NCBI GenBank assembly: GCA_030068145.1 | Contig: JAPJBO010000349.1 | Location: 153,422-217,421, forward strand | Direction of reading: 5' to 3' | DNA from: Diplonema papillatum | Taxonomy: Eukaryota > Euglenozoa > Diplonemea > Diplonemida > Diplonemidae | DNA length: 64,000 nucleotides | Shown: positions 37,128 through 46,800 of the stretch, in pieces | Position numbering within the stretch: the first letter of the stretch is position 1 | Layout: the number at the start of each line of letters is the position of its first letter | Position numbers and translations under genes: made by a program | The notes under the pieces: model-generated | What the model was told of the DNA's origin: nothing | Seen by the model: only the letters and a program-made list of their open reading frames with translations | Database searches by the model: none

Positions 37128-37980
37128 GATTAGCGGAAAGCGGGGCTGTTAAGCCGCGGCAGAGGCGTCCCGGGGTAGACCCGCATGACCTCACGTCCGT
37201 TCAACACATGGTTCGGTAGTTACAGCACTTGGGAATCGGTTCTTTGTCTAGTCGAGCGTTTCTGCCAAGCCGGCGCTTATGTAAAACAAGTGATGCGCGC
37301 CAACGTGGTGCTGGTTCTTCCGGAACGGCAGGAAGTGAAAGGCATGCAGAAGTGCGGAAGCCGGTCTCGGAGCAAAGAGAAGCGACGATCAACCTCGGCG
37401 TTCCGTTGAAAACGACACGGCCATCGCCCAAGCGCTGTAAAGAAGCAACTGTCGACGCGCAACCGATGAAGCTGGACGAGCAGTCGAAGGAGAAGCGAAG
37501 CACTAAGCGCGCGCCTGAGCGCGACGATGAAAGAGGAAAGCATGACATCATGTCATGTGCGAAGAGGTAACCGCGACGCCGGCGATGCAGATCATCGCCA
37601 CAGACTGTTTGCATTCTACCCAAAAACTATCAGGCACGACAACACACTCGATCGAGCGGGGGGTGAATTGGCTCGTCTCAATCACTTGTCACGAGGTGAT
37701 GCTGTAGACTGCCCGGGCAAGTCTTACGGGTGATGCGCCACGCAACAAGCTATAGTTACATGATTCTACGACGACAACCCCTGTCTTGAGTAACCACTTG
37801 GCGCCATCACTTATCATCTCTGAACCCGTGTTGCGCAATATGTGAATGCCGCTTTCCAAGTCGTTTGCCCCTCCAGATTAACATTTACAACGGGCTTGGA
37901 ATCTCTTCGAGGTCAATCGTGATAGACCCACTTCATGTGTTGATACGTAGCCAGCGACTTCCTGTGGAGGTGTTTTTTTT
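37128..37980. other. Intergenic
   Basis: A copy of the CAGATGCAGATCATCGCCAC repeat lies at 37550-37625. No gene is recognised. Confidence 0.35.
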
Positions 37981-37981
37981 A

Positions 37982-38097
37982 GAGTGAAAGTTCGCTTGAA
38001 ACTCCGGGGGTTTAAAGTCTCCGAGTGACCTTCGTCAATGTGGGAAGATATCCTTTGTGCCCTGAGTGTCGTAAGAGTGGTGGTTACACGAGGTAAG
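37982..38097. repeat. 116-bp direct repeat, left copy (partner 39556-39670)
   Basis: Starts GAGTGAAAGTTCGCTTGAAA, then CCGGGGGTTTAAAGTCTCCG, and ends GTGGTTACACGAGGTAAG. The pair brackets the ankyrin gene and its partial copy. The core belongs to the dispersed CCGGGGGTTTAAAG family. Confidence 0.8.
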
Positions 38098-38178
38098 AGG
38101 ATCGGTGGGTACCTTGGTCGTTGGTCATTGGTGGTTTCGGTCATTATCCACATACTTTACTTACGGTGTGCCCGAGTC

Positions 38179-38302
38179 ACACCCGAAAAGCGGGTGCGAC
38201 ACAACCTAAACGCGTGCATATCCACACCCGAAAAGCGGGTGTGACACAACCAAAACGCGTGCATATCCACACCCGAAAAGCGGGTATGACACCCGCTTTT
38301 TT
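38179..38302. repeat. 45-bp tandem hairpin repeat with terminator-like last stem
   Basis: Three units start at 38179, 38224 and 38269. The first two contain the perfect stem CACCCG-AAAAG-CGGGTG. The last unit forms a longer stem AAAAGCGGGT-ATGAC-ACCCGCTTTT (38276-38300) ending in a T-run. Confidence 0.8.
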
Positions 38303-38360
38303 AACTCCAGCTTCTGAGGCTGGACTTCACCGTGTAGCAACGAGTGCTACGAGAATTTGG

Positions 38361-38792
38361 TTAACCTGTGCCTTTCTGGCAAGGCCAGAAAGGACAGGTT
38401 ACACTCCTCGCAATAAATAATGGTGGCGCATACGTCACGGCCAGGTACGAAAACGACAGCGCAGCTCCGATGACGACGAGCTGCTGGAGGGACACTGGGC
38501 CCGACGGCTGCTTCGCGGGAGCCGAGGGCCGCAGGAGAGGAACGATGCGCGGGGGTGCGACGTCTGTCGCGCTTTGCCCTGCCTTGTTGAGGGCTGCCCT
38601 GTCGACGTTCGGCCTCTGCAGCAGCATCTCGACGACGACAGACGACCCAGAGGCGCACGCCTTGATCAGCGGCGTGTCCCCTGCTTCGTCGCAGCAGTTC
38701 ACGTCCGCGCCGTCTTCGAGGCTCTTCTTCGCCCTCCGGACGTTCCCTTCGGCGCACGCCTGCAGCAGCTGCCCATCAGCCGTCCCTGCCAT
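38361..38792 (-). CDS. Ankyrin-repeat protein with C-terminal membrane segment
   Basis: The product is 143 aa from ATG 38792 (MAGTADGQLLQACAEGNVRR). The frame is open upstream. Residues 5-80 hold about two ankyrin repeats: LLQACAEGNVRRAKKSLEDG, ADVNCCDEAGDTPLIKACAS, SSVVVEMLLQ and ALNKAGQSATDVA. A Pro-rich linker follows, then one hydrophobic helix (LQQLVVIGAALSFSYLAVTY), giving a tail-anchored type of layout. The last codons and the stop are made by a strong hairpin (38362-38401), which may be a late insertion, so the native C-terminus could be different. A partial copy of the 5' end lies at 39127-39315. Confidence 0.65.
   Translation of the reverse strand: MAGTADGQLLQACAEGNVRRAKKSLEDGADVNCCDEAGDTPLIKACASGSSVVVEMLLQRPNVDRAALNKAGQSATDVAPPRIVPLLRPSAPAKQPSGPVSLQQLVVIGAALSFSYLAVTYAPPLFIARSVTCPFWPCQKGTG
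38362..38401. repeat. 18-bp stem hairpin at the ankyrin gene stop codon
   Basis: TAACCTGTGCCTTTCTGGC pairs with GCCAGAAAGGACAGGTTA around a 3-base loop, with one bulged base. Confidence 0.8.
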
Positions 38793-39126
38793 CTGTGTCA
38801 ACCCTTGCCGCCGCCCGGGCTCTGACGATCCACGGGGCCACCCCACTCCTGCAAGAAATATTGTGCACACCGCCGGTGATGGGACCGTGGCGCGGGGCGG
38901 GGGAGGTTGCGCTATGGGTTAGGCTTCGAGTCTTAAGGATCCGGTGCTTTTATGTATCTAAGGGTGAATCGGGGTTTCGTCAGGGTGTAGGTACGGCCGG
39001 TGCCAGTGGAATTCGTCGGATGGGTGGTCATTGCTGCTTTTTGCTTCGGAGCTTCTTCTCCCCTCCCATCTTTGCAAACAGAATAGGCGCGATGTTTGTT
39101 TGTACGTGCGCCGGGCGGTGATCAGC

Positions 39127-39315
39127 CCGCTTCGTCGCAGCAGTTCACGTCCGCGCCGTCTTCGAGGCTCTTCTTCGCCCTCCGGACATTCCCTTCGGCG
39201 CACGCCTGCAGCAGCTGCCCATCAGCCGCCCCTGCCATCGGTGCCAACCCCTGCCGCCGCCCGGGTTCTGACGATCCCGCAAACCCACTCCTCCAAGAAA
39301 CATTGTGCACACCGC
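39127..39315 (-). pseudogene. Duplicated 5' end of the ankyrin gene
   Basis: ATG at 39238 starts MAGAADGQLLQACAEGNVRR and continues to CCDEAG, where similarity to the parent (38688-38880) ends abruptly. The duplicate includes the upstream leader (CAAGAAACATTGTGCACACC). Confidence 0.75.
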
Positions 39316-39555
39316 CGGTGGTGGTGGGGCCAGGGTTTTATGGCTTCAAGAGCTTGCTTGGTTGGGTGCCAAGAAGTGGCCATCGTTCAATTTTCCTCTT
39401 TTTTTTTTTTTTGGGCAAAACTCCCACATCGTCGACATCACGCGCAGAAACGGGTATGCTTTCGTTAAGCGCTGGGAACAATTAAGGACCACATGGAACT
39501 GCATGCACTAGCCGTTAAGCAGCGGCTGCCGGCTCATCCCGTGACGCCTTTTATA

Positions 39556-39670
39556 GAGTGAAAGTTCGCTTGAAACTCCGGGGGTTTAAAGTCTCCGGGT
39601 GATTATCGTCGTTATGGGAAGATATCCTTTGTGCTCTGAATGTCGTAAGAGTGGTGGCTACACGAGGTAA
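39556..39670. repeat. 116-bp direct repeat, right copy
   Basis: Partner of 37982-38097 with only a few differences. Confidence 0.8.
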
Positions 39671-41595
39671 GTTCACTGTAGTTGCTTATCACTGACACTC
39701 TTTCTGGTTCGTTCCCTCGTAGCTCGCCGGGAACGGGCGCTCCAGTGGAACTGGGTATGCTACCGTTTCAGGTTTGGATTTTGGTGACATTGCCTCGTGT
39801 GGATTCTGTGACCAAGAGTCCCTACGGCCCCGAATCTCCACTGCCTGGTCAATCGACGGCCACTGCAAAACATTAGTGGTTGGCTAGTGGCAGTACTGTG
39901 TGTGGTCCTTTTTAAGATGGATTGTGCCTGCGCTCTCTCTCCCTTAAAATTGCGCCCGAGGGAGCCGGCTGTGAGCACAAGGCGTTTCCTCCGAAACTCG
40001 ACGCCGGTCTCTCCGGACTGCACCAGGAGAGAACTTCGCGGCGGATCACAAAGCACCCGCCCTGCACGAGGCACGCGCCCAAGACCCGTGCACGGCTACC
40101 GTAGCACCCTCAATGTTTGCACCTTCCTCGGATGCTACGGTCGGGAAGGGGCTTCAATGTCCAGCACAGCTCTGTCGTAACGCGTCCCGCATACGACTGC
40201 TGCGGCGCTTGCGGGCCTTGGCAGCCACGCAGTACAGCAGACACACGAAATGACTCGAATACTGATGCGACGACGGCCGGGAAAAGCCCAAAAGGCCCCC
40301 TTCTTCTGGTTATTCTGGCAGAAAACGGAAGGGCATCGGCAAGCCGAAAAGAATAAAATTGCGCACGGTTGTCATTCAGAATAGCCAGGTTGGGCTCGCA
40401 CAACAATGTGTGTCGGTTCTCGAAAAAGGGGGCGCTGCGCATGCGGCGAACGGAGGGAGGGGGAAGACAATACGAAGAAGAAAAGAAAGCGTCACGCAAA
40501 ACTAGGGGTAGGTGTCCGTGTGCGTGCGTGTGTTCATCCGAAGCAGGGGGAGGCTGATCGATGAGCTTCTTGTACTTTGTTGAAACGACAGCGCACAGGA
40601 TGAGACACGTGTCGCAACAAATTAAATACGCCCTTCCGCTTTCCTTACTCGAAACCTTGCCCTGATGCATCGACTTATAATCCTACTATCTTTCGATGAC
40701 TCGCAGGTTCACGCAGGTTTTCCTTTTTCGTCTGGTTGGTTCTGATGGTAGGAATCGCATGTGGTGCACAGACATGTAAACTAAACCGAATGGTGTGTGG
40801 GCCTTTGAAGCGTGGATGATGCCTCTCGCGCTGCTCCCCTTGAGGTTCCTGGCTCATGCCAAAGCGCCGCCGCCCGGGTTAAGGGGTTGCGGCATCAGGC
40901 GTGGGCCAGGGCCAGGGAGACTGTTCGGAGGGGTCACCACCCACAAAAACTAAACCGAATGGTGTTGATTCGCTCACTGCTCATGCTTACGTTGTTAGAA
41001 CCTAATGCAGTCTTGAAGGAAACGAGCACCTGCTTCGCTATGAACGCACACTCGTACCTGACGATGACCCCCGGCGACGAATACATTACATTTTCTGTGA
41101 GACAGCAACTGCTGCCTGCAACATTCGTTGACACAAGGAGGAACGGAAGAAAGGTGTTGGAGGGACGCATTAAAATCCGGTTCTGAAATCGCGGACGGAC
41201 AGCACTGCTACGAGGCGATGACGGTACTTTGGACGCGGTGCATGCTGATTGCCGTTTTTCTTCTGGAACTGGTTGCCTTCGTGTATTTGTTCGCCTTATC
41301 GCAAGCAAATGGACACGACCAGCAGAAAACGTATCGGGGGCAAAAGCGAACATCGGCGGCAGTGCATTCCATGGTTCAGCCTGCGCAGTAGGCTGGGTAG
41401 AACAACCCAAAAAGCAACCTAAAAAGTCTTCCGAAAAAATCGTGGATGAACTTGTTTACTTCAAAGGGCGCGTGGTGCTTGCGCAATTGGGGAGCCATGT
41501 TTTGTTCTCTTTTTTTTTAACCCGCGGGGGTTACGGAAGGATGTTCCAAGAAACGGTCGGGGACGAATCTTGTTTAACCCTTTACGGACGGAGGG
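39671..41595. other. No gene recognised
   Basis: ACTAAACCGAATGGTGT occurs twice (about 40780 and 40949). Open frames at 41410-40934 (minus) and 41220-41390 (plus, with hydrophobic MLIAVFLLELVAFVYLFALS) are not supported by other features. Confidence 0.3.
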
Positions 41596-41835
41596 CATAT
41601 GAGACGATGCCAAAAAAACCCCCCCTCTCCTTTGCACTAATGAAATACTTTTCGACGTCACCCCTTACTGGCCCCGAAACCCCATCTGGGCCCGCTTGTG
41701 GGCCTTCTGAGGCCCTTTACCGTCACTTAACCCGCCAAACACCGTTCAGGGCCCGGTTTGGCCGCACAGACAGAGCTTCGGGACCGGCATACAGTATGGG
41801 ATGACGTTTTTGGCATGTTATCATATAATTGTGTA
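41596..41835. mobile_element. Foldback MITE of the TTTGCACTAATA TIR family
   Basis: Left end ATATGAGACGATGCCAAAAA and right end TTTTTGGCATGTTATCATAT are inverted. The interior right half is the reverse complement of the family arm seen at 31909-32080 (GCCTTCTGAGGCCCTTTACC, AACCCGCCAAACACCG). The element is about 240 bp and non-coding. Confidence 0.65.
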
Positions 41836-42057
41836 AAAAGAGCCAGAATCCGAGCTGGAGTTCGGACTTTTTGCCAGAACAACGGCATGTCTAAAAAGGA
41901 TCAATGTTTGCTGCTGTGAAGAGATGTGTTACGAAACCTTTCCGAGGTGCACCAGGTTTCCCATTTTGGAGTCGGAACACTCTCGTGTTTGGCCCGCTTT
42001 GATTCCCGAAAATGGTTTCTGCGCCCTGAGCAACCTCCCTCCCCCGCCGTCCGTAAG

Positions 42058-42135
42058 GGGTTAATGTTTAGGCAGGACACTGTCTCTCACGCATGCTTGA
42101 TGCTGGCATCAAGTCTTCTTCGGGGAAGGGGGTGA
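42058..42135. repeat. Dispersed repeat 'TTAATGTTTAGGCAG'
   Basis: TTAATGTTTAGGCAG, then GCATGCTTGATGCTGGCATC and AAGTCTTCTTCGG. Copies lie at 49708-49820 and, tandemly, in 55322-55798. Confidence 0.65.
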
Positions 42136-43001
42136 GGCAGCCCTGTAGGGACCGGGGGCCTTCAAAAAATACGCCGTCTGCAAGAACGGCACCGGTTGTG
42201 AGCTGCAGGCGCCGCTCCCGCCACCGGCAGCTCCGCCCAGTGCGTCCATCGGACGGTGCACGGTTTATTCCAGTCTTCGAAAGACGGACGGGCACTTTCA
42301 GCAAAAAGGAGCGCGTGTGCAAGGTGCGCCCGCTTGCTTCACAGGGTGCGGCAGGGCTATATGCTGGGTCGCGCAAACGGTGCTGATGGCCACTGACGAC
42401 AGAAAGATGCACGAACGAACGGATCTTGATGGGATCTGTGCGGAACCTGACACGAGCCCTGCTGGATCGAGCCAGATCCGACTAATTAGGTGTTGGGCCT
42501 GCGGGCCTGCGATAAGCTCTGTTGATTCGAGTCAGACGCAACCTGTACGGGTACATAGCTTGATGGATGCTCTGCTGGATTCAACCTGTGTCGGATGTGA
42601 CCTGCTGGTACGAGCTGCAGTAGCTTCCCATCGTTTTCGAGAAAAAATGTGAAAACGGGTTTTTGCCCAGAGGCTTTCGTGTTATTCTGCAGATGCTTTG
42701 AGATATCTTTGTGTCTATGCTTTCAGTCGTCTTCTTAACCATGGTTAAGTGCGCCTATGGTGTGGGAAAGAATACGGAACCGCGTTGAGCTCTGCGTCGT
42801 TGTGAGAACCGAGTGGTCGGCACGGGACGGGTTCTTCGAACATCGGCGATCGATGGTCTTGCCATTTGTGTCCGCAGCGTGGGACAGAGCTTGGAATCAT
42901 CATCATTTTCGGCGCCGAAGAGCAACGCCTGGATCGGAACGACGTTCCCCAGGTGGAGGAAGCGTGGATGTTTGGTTACAATCAGCGGGAGCCCTTCGGG
43001 T
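42136..43001. other. Intergenic with one dispersed repeat
   Basis: About 42655-42745 (GGTTTTTGCCCAGAGGC, TATCTTTGTGTCTATGCTTT) recurs at 48288-48375. No gene is recognised. Confidence 0.4.
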
Positions 43002-43058
43002 TCATGCCGTCTTCTTCTTCTTCGCCGGCGGCGCTTCGTCCTCCCCGTCGTCCTCAGA
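43002..43058 (-). CDS. DEK-C protein, last exon (acidic and Lys-rich tail)
   Basis: Behind a CTCATACAG acceptor the minus strand encodes SEDDGEDEAPPAKKKKTA and a stop. It joins in phase to exon 1 (...KKAIKA|SEDD). An acidic stretch followed by PPAKKKK looks like a nuclear localisation signal. Confidence 0.7.
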   Translation of the reverse strand, partial: SEDDGEDEAPPAKKKKTA

Positions 43059-43516
43059 CTGTATGAGGGTATAAGAAAGAGATGGTTTGCTTGAAAAAAG
43101 GTGGAAGGTCAAGGCTCTGTATGCGACAATGAATCCGCGACTGTCTACCAAAGACTTCTTGCTCGCGCGCTCTTGGTTTGGCATTTTTTCGGAGCGCAAG
43201 TTCGCGAGATCCGGGGTTTTAAAGTCTTTGGGTGAGTACTGTCGTAAAAGTTCCTTAAGGTTTCGGTCTCGTCATATACGGAGTTCTTGCGACCGACGCG
43301 GAGCTCACGTTCGGTAGGAATGTGTTCTCGGTATTCGTCGGCTTCGGTTTATTTTGCACGTGCAACCGTTGTTCCGAAAATGTACCCTTCCGGTACTTAT
43401 GCACTACATCAATGTGAATCAAATACGAGGCGCTTCGTTTTTTGCTTGTGTGTTTTGTCGGCCGAAACCAACCAAAACTTTCGTGAGGTTCGCCCCTCAA
43501 AGAGAAGGTGCCACAC
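43059..43516 (-). other. Intron of the DEK-C gene
   Basis: Donor GTGTGG at 43516 and acceptor ATACAG at 43064-43059. It contains a diverged CCGGGGTTTTAAAG-family repeat (43180-43240) and a CAACCGTTGTTCCG block (43360-43400) that recurs at 61312-61345. Confidence 0.65.
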
Positions 43517-44578
43517 CGCTTTGATGGCCTTCTTCACCATCGTCTTGAGCATCTCGGTTTCCTTCCACCCGTGCTCGCTGACCAGGGCCCGGCGGACCGA
43601 TCCGACTGTGATCTCCGCGTCTTCGTCGGCGTCGTCCAGGTGGGCATTCACCGCTTTTTTAACCTCGGCGTACGTCGGTTCCTTGGAGCCGCCCGCCGCC
43701 TTGACCGCTGCTTTTTTTCCCGACGGGACGTAGACGTTGATGCCGGCGCTGAGGGTCGAGCCGGTGATTTTTCCGCTGCTCGTTGCGACCGTGTTCGAAA
43801 CGCCAGACTCCGACTCACCGTATTCGCCGGTGGTGTCGACGTAAAACCGGAGCTCGTTGCCGACGTGCGTGTACGTGACTCCTTTCGCCTTCGCGTTCAC
43901 GGGGACCTCCTCCTTCTGCTCCGGGATCGACGCTTCGGGACCCGGGGAGATGAGGTTGACGTTGTAGCGCTTGCCGCCGACTTCGAGCGCCCCGCTGGAC
44001 GTCGCGAGCAGGTACTTCCCGCTCGCGCCCTTCGCGGCGGCCTTCGACGAGTCGACCTGCAAGACCATCGTCTTCGCGTCTCCCGGCTTGGGCACGATTT
44101 TCAGGTTCAGGCCCTCGTTCGTGACGCCGAGGCCGGCGAGGTTCGCCGTTTTCCCTTTGGCCATGGTCACGTTGATGTCGGCCCAAACCGACGACTTGCC
44201 GACCTTTTTCCTGCCGAGGGAGGACGCGATCATCAGCGACTTCTTCTCGTCGACATCCTCCGGCTCCACAGCGAGGTTGACGACGTACGTCAGCGTCGAT
44301 CCGCTGACGGAGAGATGCACGTTCTTCATCTTGTCCGACTGCTCGAAGCCTTTCGCCTCTTCCGCCTTGAAGGGGCGCTCGTTCCTCTTCTCGATGTAGA
44401 CGTTGAGCCCTAGCCGTAGGTTGCTGCTGCCGATCAGCCCGTGGGCGCCGCTCACCGTGATCGAACGGCCGGTCCCGCTGTCGCCGAACGTCTTCGTCAG
44501 GTCGACCTTGACGATCAGCTTCGAGTCCTCGAAGGAGATGTCCGCATTCTTCTGCGAGGCCACGCTGAGGGCAACCAT
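43517..44578 (-). CDS. Nuclear protein with C-terminal DEK-C domain, exon 1
   Basis: The start is ATG at 44578 (MVALSVASQKNADISFEDSK). The exon has 354 codons and is followed by the 18-residue last exon. Most of it is a set of diverged, probably beta-rich internal repeats ending in NVY/NV strands: VDLTKTFGDSGTGRSITVSG...LGLNVYIEK near the start, LGRKKVGKSSVWADINVTMA in the middle, and VDTTGEYGESESGVSNTVAT...AGINVYVPS later. Residues about 300-354 (PTYAEVKKAVNAHLDDADED, ITVGSVRRALVSEHGW, MLKTMVKKAIKA) match the DEK C-terminal helical fold, found in chromatin proteins and often DNA-binding. A chromatin role is inferred. Its 5' 180 bp or so and promoter are repeated twice upstream. Confidence 0.75.
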
Positions 44579-45560
44579 TATTACTTCTTTTGCGAGTAGC
44601 AAATGTGGAAACTCCCTGCCTTCCGCCTAAGAGGGGAGGTCCGCTAAATACGACTTTCTTGGAATACAACTACCGCCGCTAAATACAAACCACTGTTTTT
44701 CCCTCCTAGTTTTAGCTCCTTGTTCCGTTGAGTACTACTGTCTTGGAACAGTACGGTTCTGCACTCTTCTCTCGTTTCAGGGAAGTCTCTCATATTGATT
44801 AGGGCTCGGTGCGAGTCGCGTTTGTGACATATATTTATATTTCTTACTGGGAGGGGCGCTTCGTTCCTCTTCTCGATGTAGACGTTGAGCCCTAGCCGCA
44901 GGTTGCTGCTGCCGATCAGCCCGTGGGCGCCGCTCACCGTGATCGAACGGCCGGTCCCGCTGTCGCCGAACGTCTTCGTCAGGTCGACCTTGACGATCAG
45001 CTTCGAGTCCTCGAAGGAGATGTCCGCATTCTTCTGCGAGGCCACGCTGAGGGCAACCATTATTACTTCTTTTGCGAGTAGCAAATGTGGAAACTCCCTG
45101 CCTTCCGCCTAAGAGGGGAGGTCCGCTAAATACGACTTTCTTGGAATACAACTACCGCCGCTAAATACAAACCACTGTTTTTCCCTCCTAGTTTTAGCTC
45201 CTTGTTCCGTTGAGTACTACTGTCTTGGAACAGTACGGTTCTGCACTCTTCTCTCGTTTCAGGGAAGTCTCTCATATTGATTAGGGCTCGGTGCGAGTCG
45301 CGTTTGTGACATATATTTATATTTTTTACTGGGAGGGGCGCTTCGTTCCTCTTCTCGATGTAGACGTTGAGCCCTAGCCGCAGGTTGCTGCTGCCGATCA
45401 GCCCGTGGGCGCCGCTCACCGTGATCGAACGGCCGGTCCCGCTGTCGCCGAACGTCTTCGTCAGGTCGACCTTGACGATCAGCTTCTCCTCGAAGGAGGT
45501 GTCCGCATACTTCTGCAAGGCCACGCTGAGGGCAACCATGTGTCTTCTTTGCGAGTAGCG
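44579..45560 (-). repeat. 482-bp tandem repeat carrying promoter and 5' coding end of the DEK-C gene
   Basis: The block from inside codon ~70 back through the ATG and about 270 bp of upstream DNA is repeated; CGTTGAGCCC starts at 44401, 44883 and 45365. The second copy encodes an intact MVALSVASQKNADISF...VYIEKRNE segment and then runs into a different sequence. The third has small deletions (ADTSFEEKLIV) and lacks the promoter block. Open frames on these copies are therefore 5' fragments, or alternative first exons. Confidence 0.85.
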
Positions 45561-45594
45561 AAATGTGGAAACTCCCTGCCGCCTTCAGCCTATA

Positions 45595-46230
45595 ACGGGG
45601 GGGATAGCAAAAATGCTTGCTCAACACCGCAGTGGTCCCGTCTGCGCCGTGGTTCGGTCCTTTAAGCCACGGACACATAAGGCGGACCATCATCAGCGCG
45701 GAACCTGAGTGTCTGCAGACAGGACAGCGGTGTGGCCTGGGGCGAGTTCGGCTTGGCACTAAAAGCCCACCTGTATGTGATCTCGTCGTCATCGCTACCG
45801 CGCTGACCTTACATGAGAAAGGGCAAGAGAGCACGAAAGTAGCTCGGAAGAAGACAGAAAGGCAAGAACACAAAAGTAAGTGGGGTGCGAGAAATAGAAG
45901 GTTATCATCAGGAGTGAATTTGAAAAGAAATTCAACGAGGGGGGGGGGGGGTGCCATGGTGGTGGTACGGCAGGCGGCGGGGCTGCGAGCAGAAAGGAGC
46001 GAAAAGTAGCGTTTTCTTGGGGGAAAGGGGGCTGTTGCTGGATAAACGAGCGTTAGCGAGAAGGCTGCCTATGGTTGCCAGGCTCGGCAAAAAGCAAGAA
46101 CGCGCTAGGAAACGAATGTGCTCAGCACGGTGTCCTGTATGCACCGTGTTGCCGTAATGTCGGCCAGGGCACATTAGGCGAACCATCATCCGCGTGGAAC
46201 CTGAGTGTCTGCAAACAGGACGGCGATGTG
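45595..46230. repeat. Two copies of the GCAAGAACGTGC dispersed family
   Basis: About 45600-45725 (GCTCAACACCGCAGTGGTCC, CATCATCAGCGCGGAACCTG) and 46105-46225 (CATCATCCGCGTGGAACCTG). A poly-G run lies at 45941-45952. Confidence 0.65.
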
Positions 46231-46609
46231 AGCGGACGGCTTGTCACAGCCAGGGCCACCCTACAACCGTGTCTGAGCAAGCAGTTTAAGCTCAGGGCAT
46301 CAGCACAACTGATTGGCACGTGCTTGGAGTGGTATGCGCCATGTCCCATCTGCACCGTACCCAAGGACTATCGAGACAGCGGTAGACCGTCACGCTACGA
46401 GGTCACAGACAAATCCGTCTCGGAAGAGAGGGCCCCGCCGACCCCATTGTGGTCTGAGCATCCGGCTAACAGATTCAGGTCCCGCCTTGCGTGTGACGCA
46501 CAGGCTAGCTGGAACTTTTCCGAGTGCGACCCCCAGCTTCTGAGATTGGACCGTCCCCCGTGTGCAGAGCACCCCTCGTACGTGTGTGATGGTAGCCAAG
46601 TCTTCTGAA

Positions 46610-46800
46610 GGGGGGTCCTTTGCACTAAAACACTTTTCGACGTCACCCCTTACTGGCCTCGAAACCCCATGTGTGTGGCCCAAAACGAGCCCCAAACGGT
46701 TTTTTGGCGGGCTGAGTGGAGGTAGAGGGGCCTCAGAAGGCCCACAAATGGGCCCAGGCGGGCCCAGGTGGGCCCCGATGCGGGGTTTCCCCCGGCTTCA
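46610..46800. repeat. Solo arm of the TTTGCACTAATA TIR family
   Basis: CCTTTGCACTAAAACACTTT, GCGGGCTGAGTGGAGGTAGA and CAGAAGGCCCACAAATGGGC match the arm at 31909-32080. Confidence 0.75.

Noticed and set aside
43508-44413. Plus-strand 301-codon ORF opposite the DEK-C gene
   Set aside because: Arg/Asp/Val-rich antisense shadow. The minus strand carries the domain, a phased intron and a nuclear tail.
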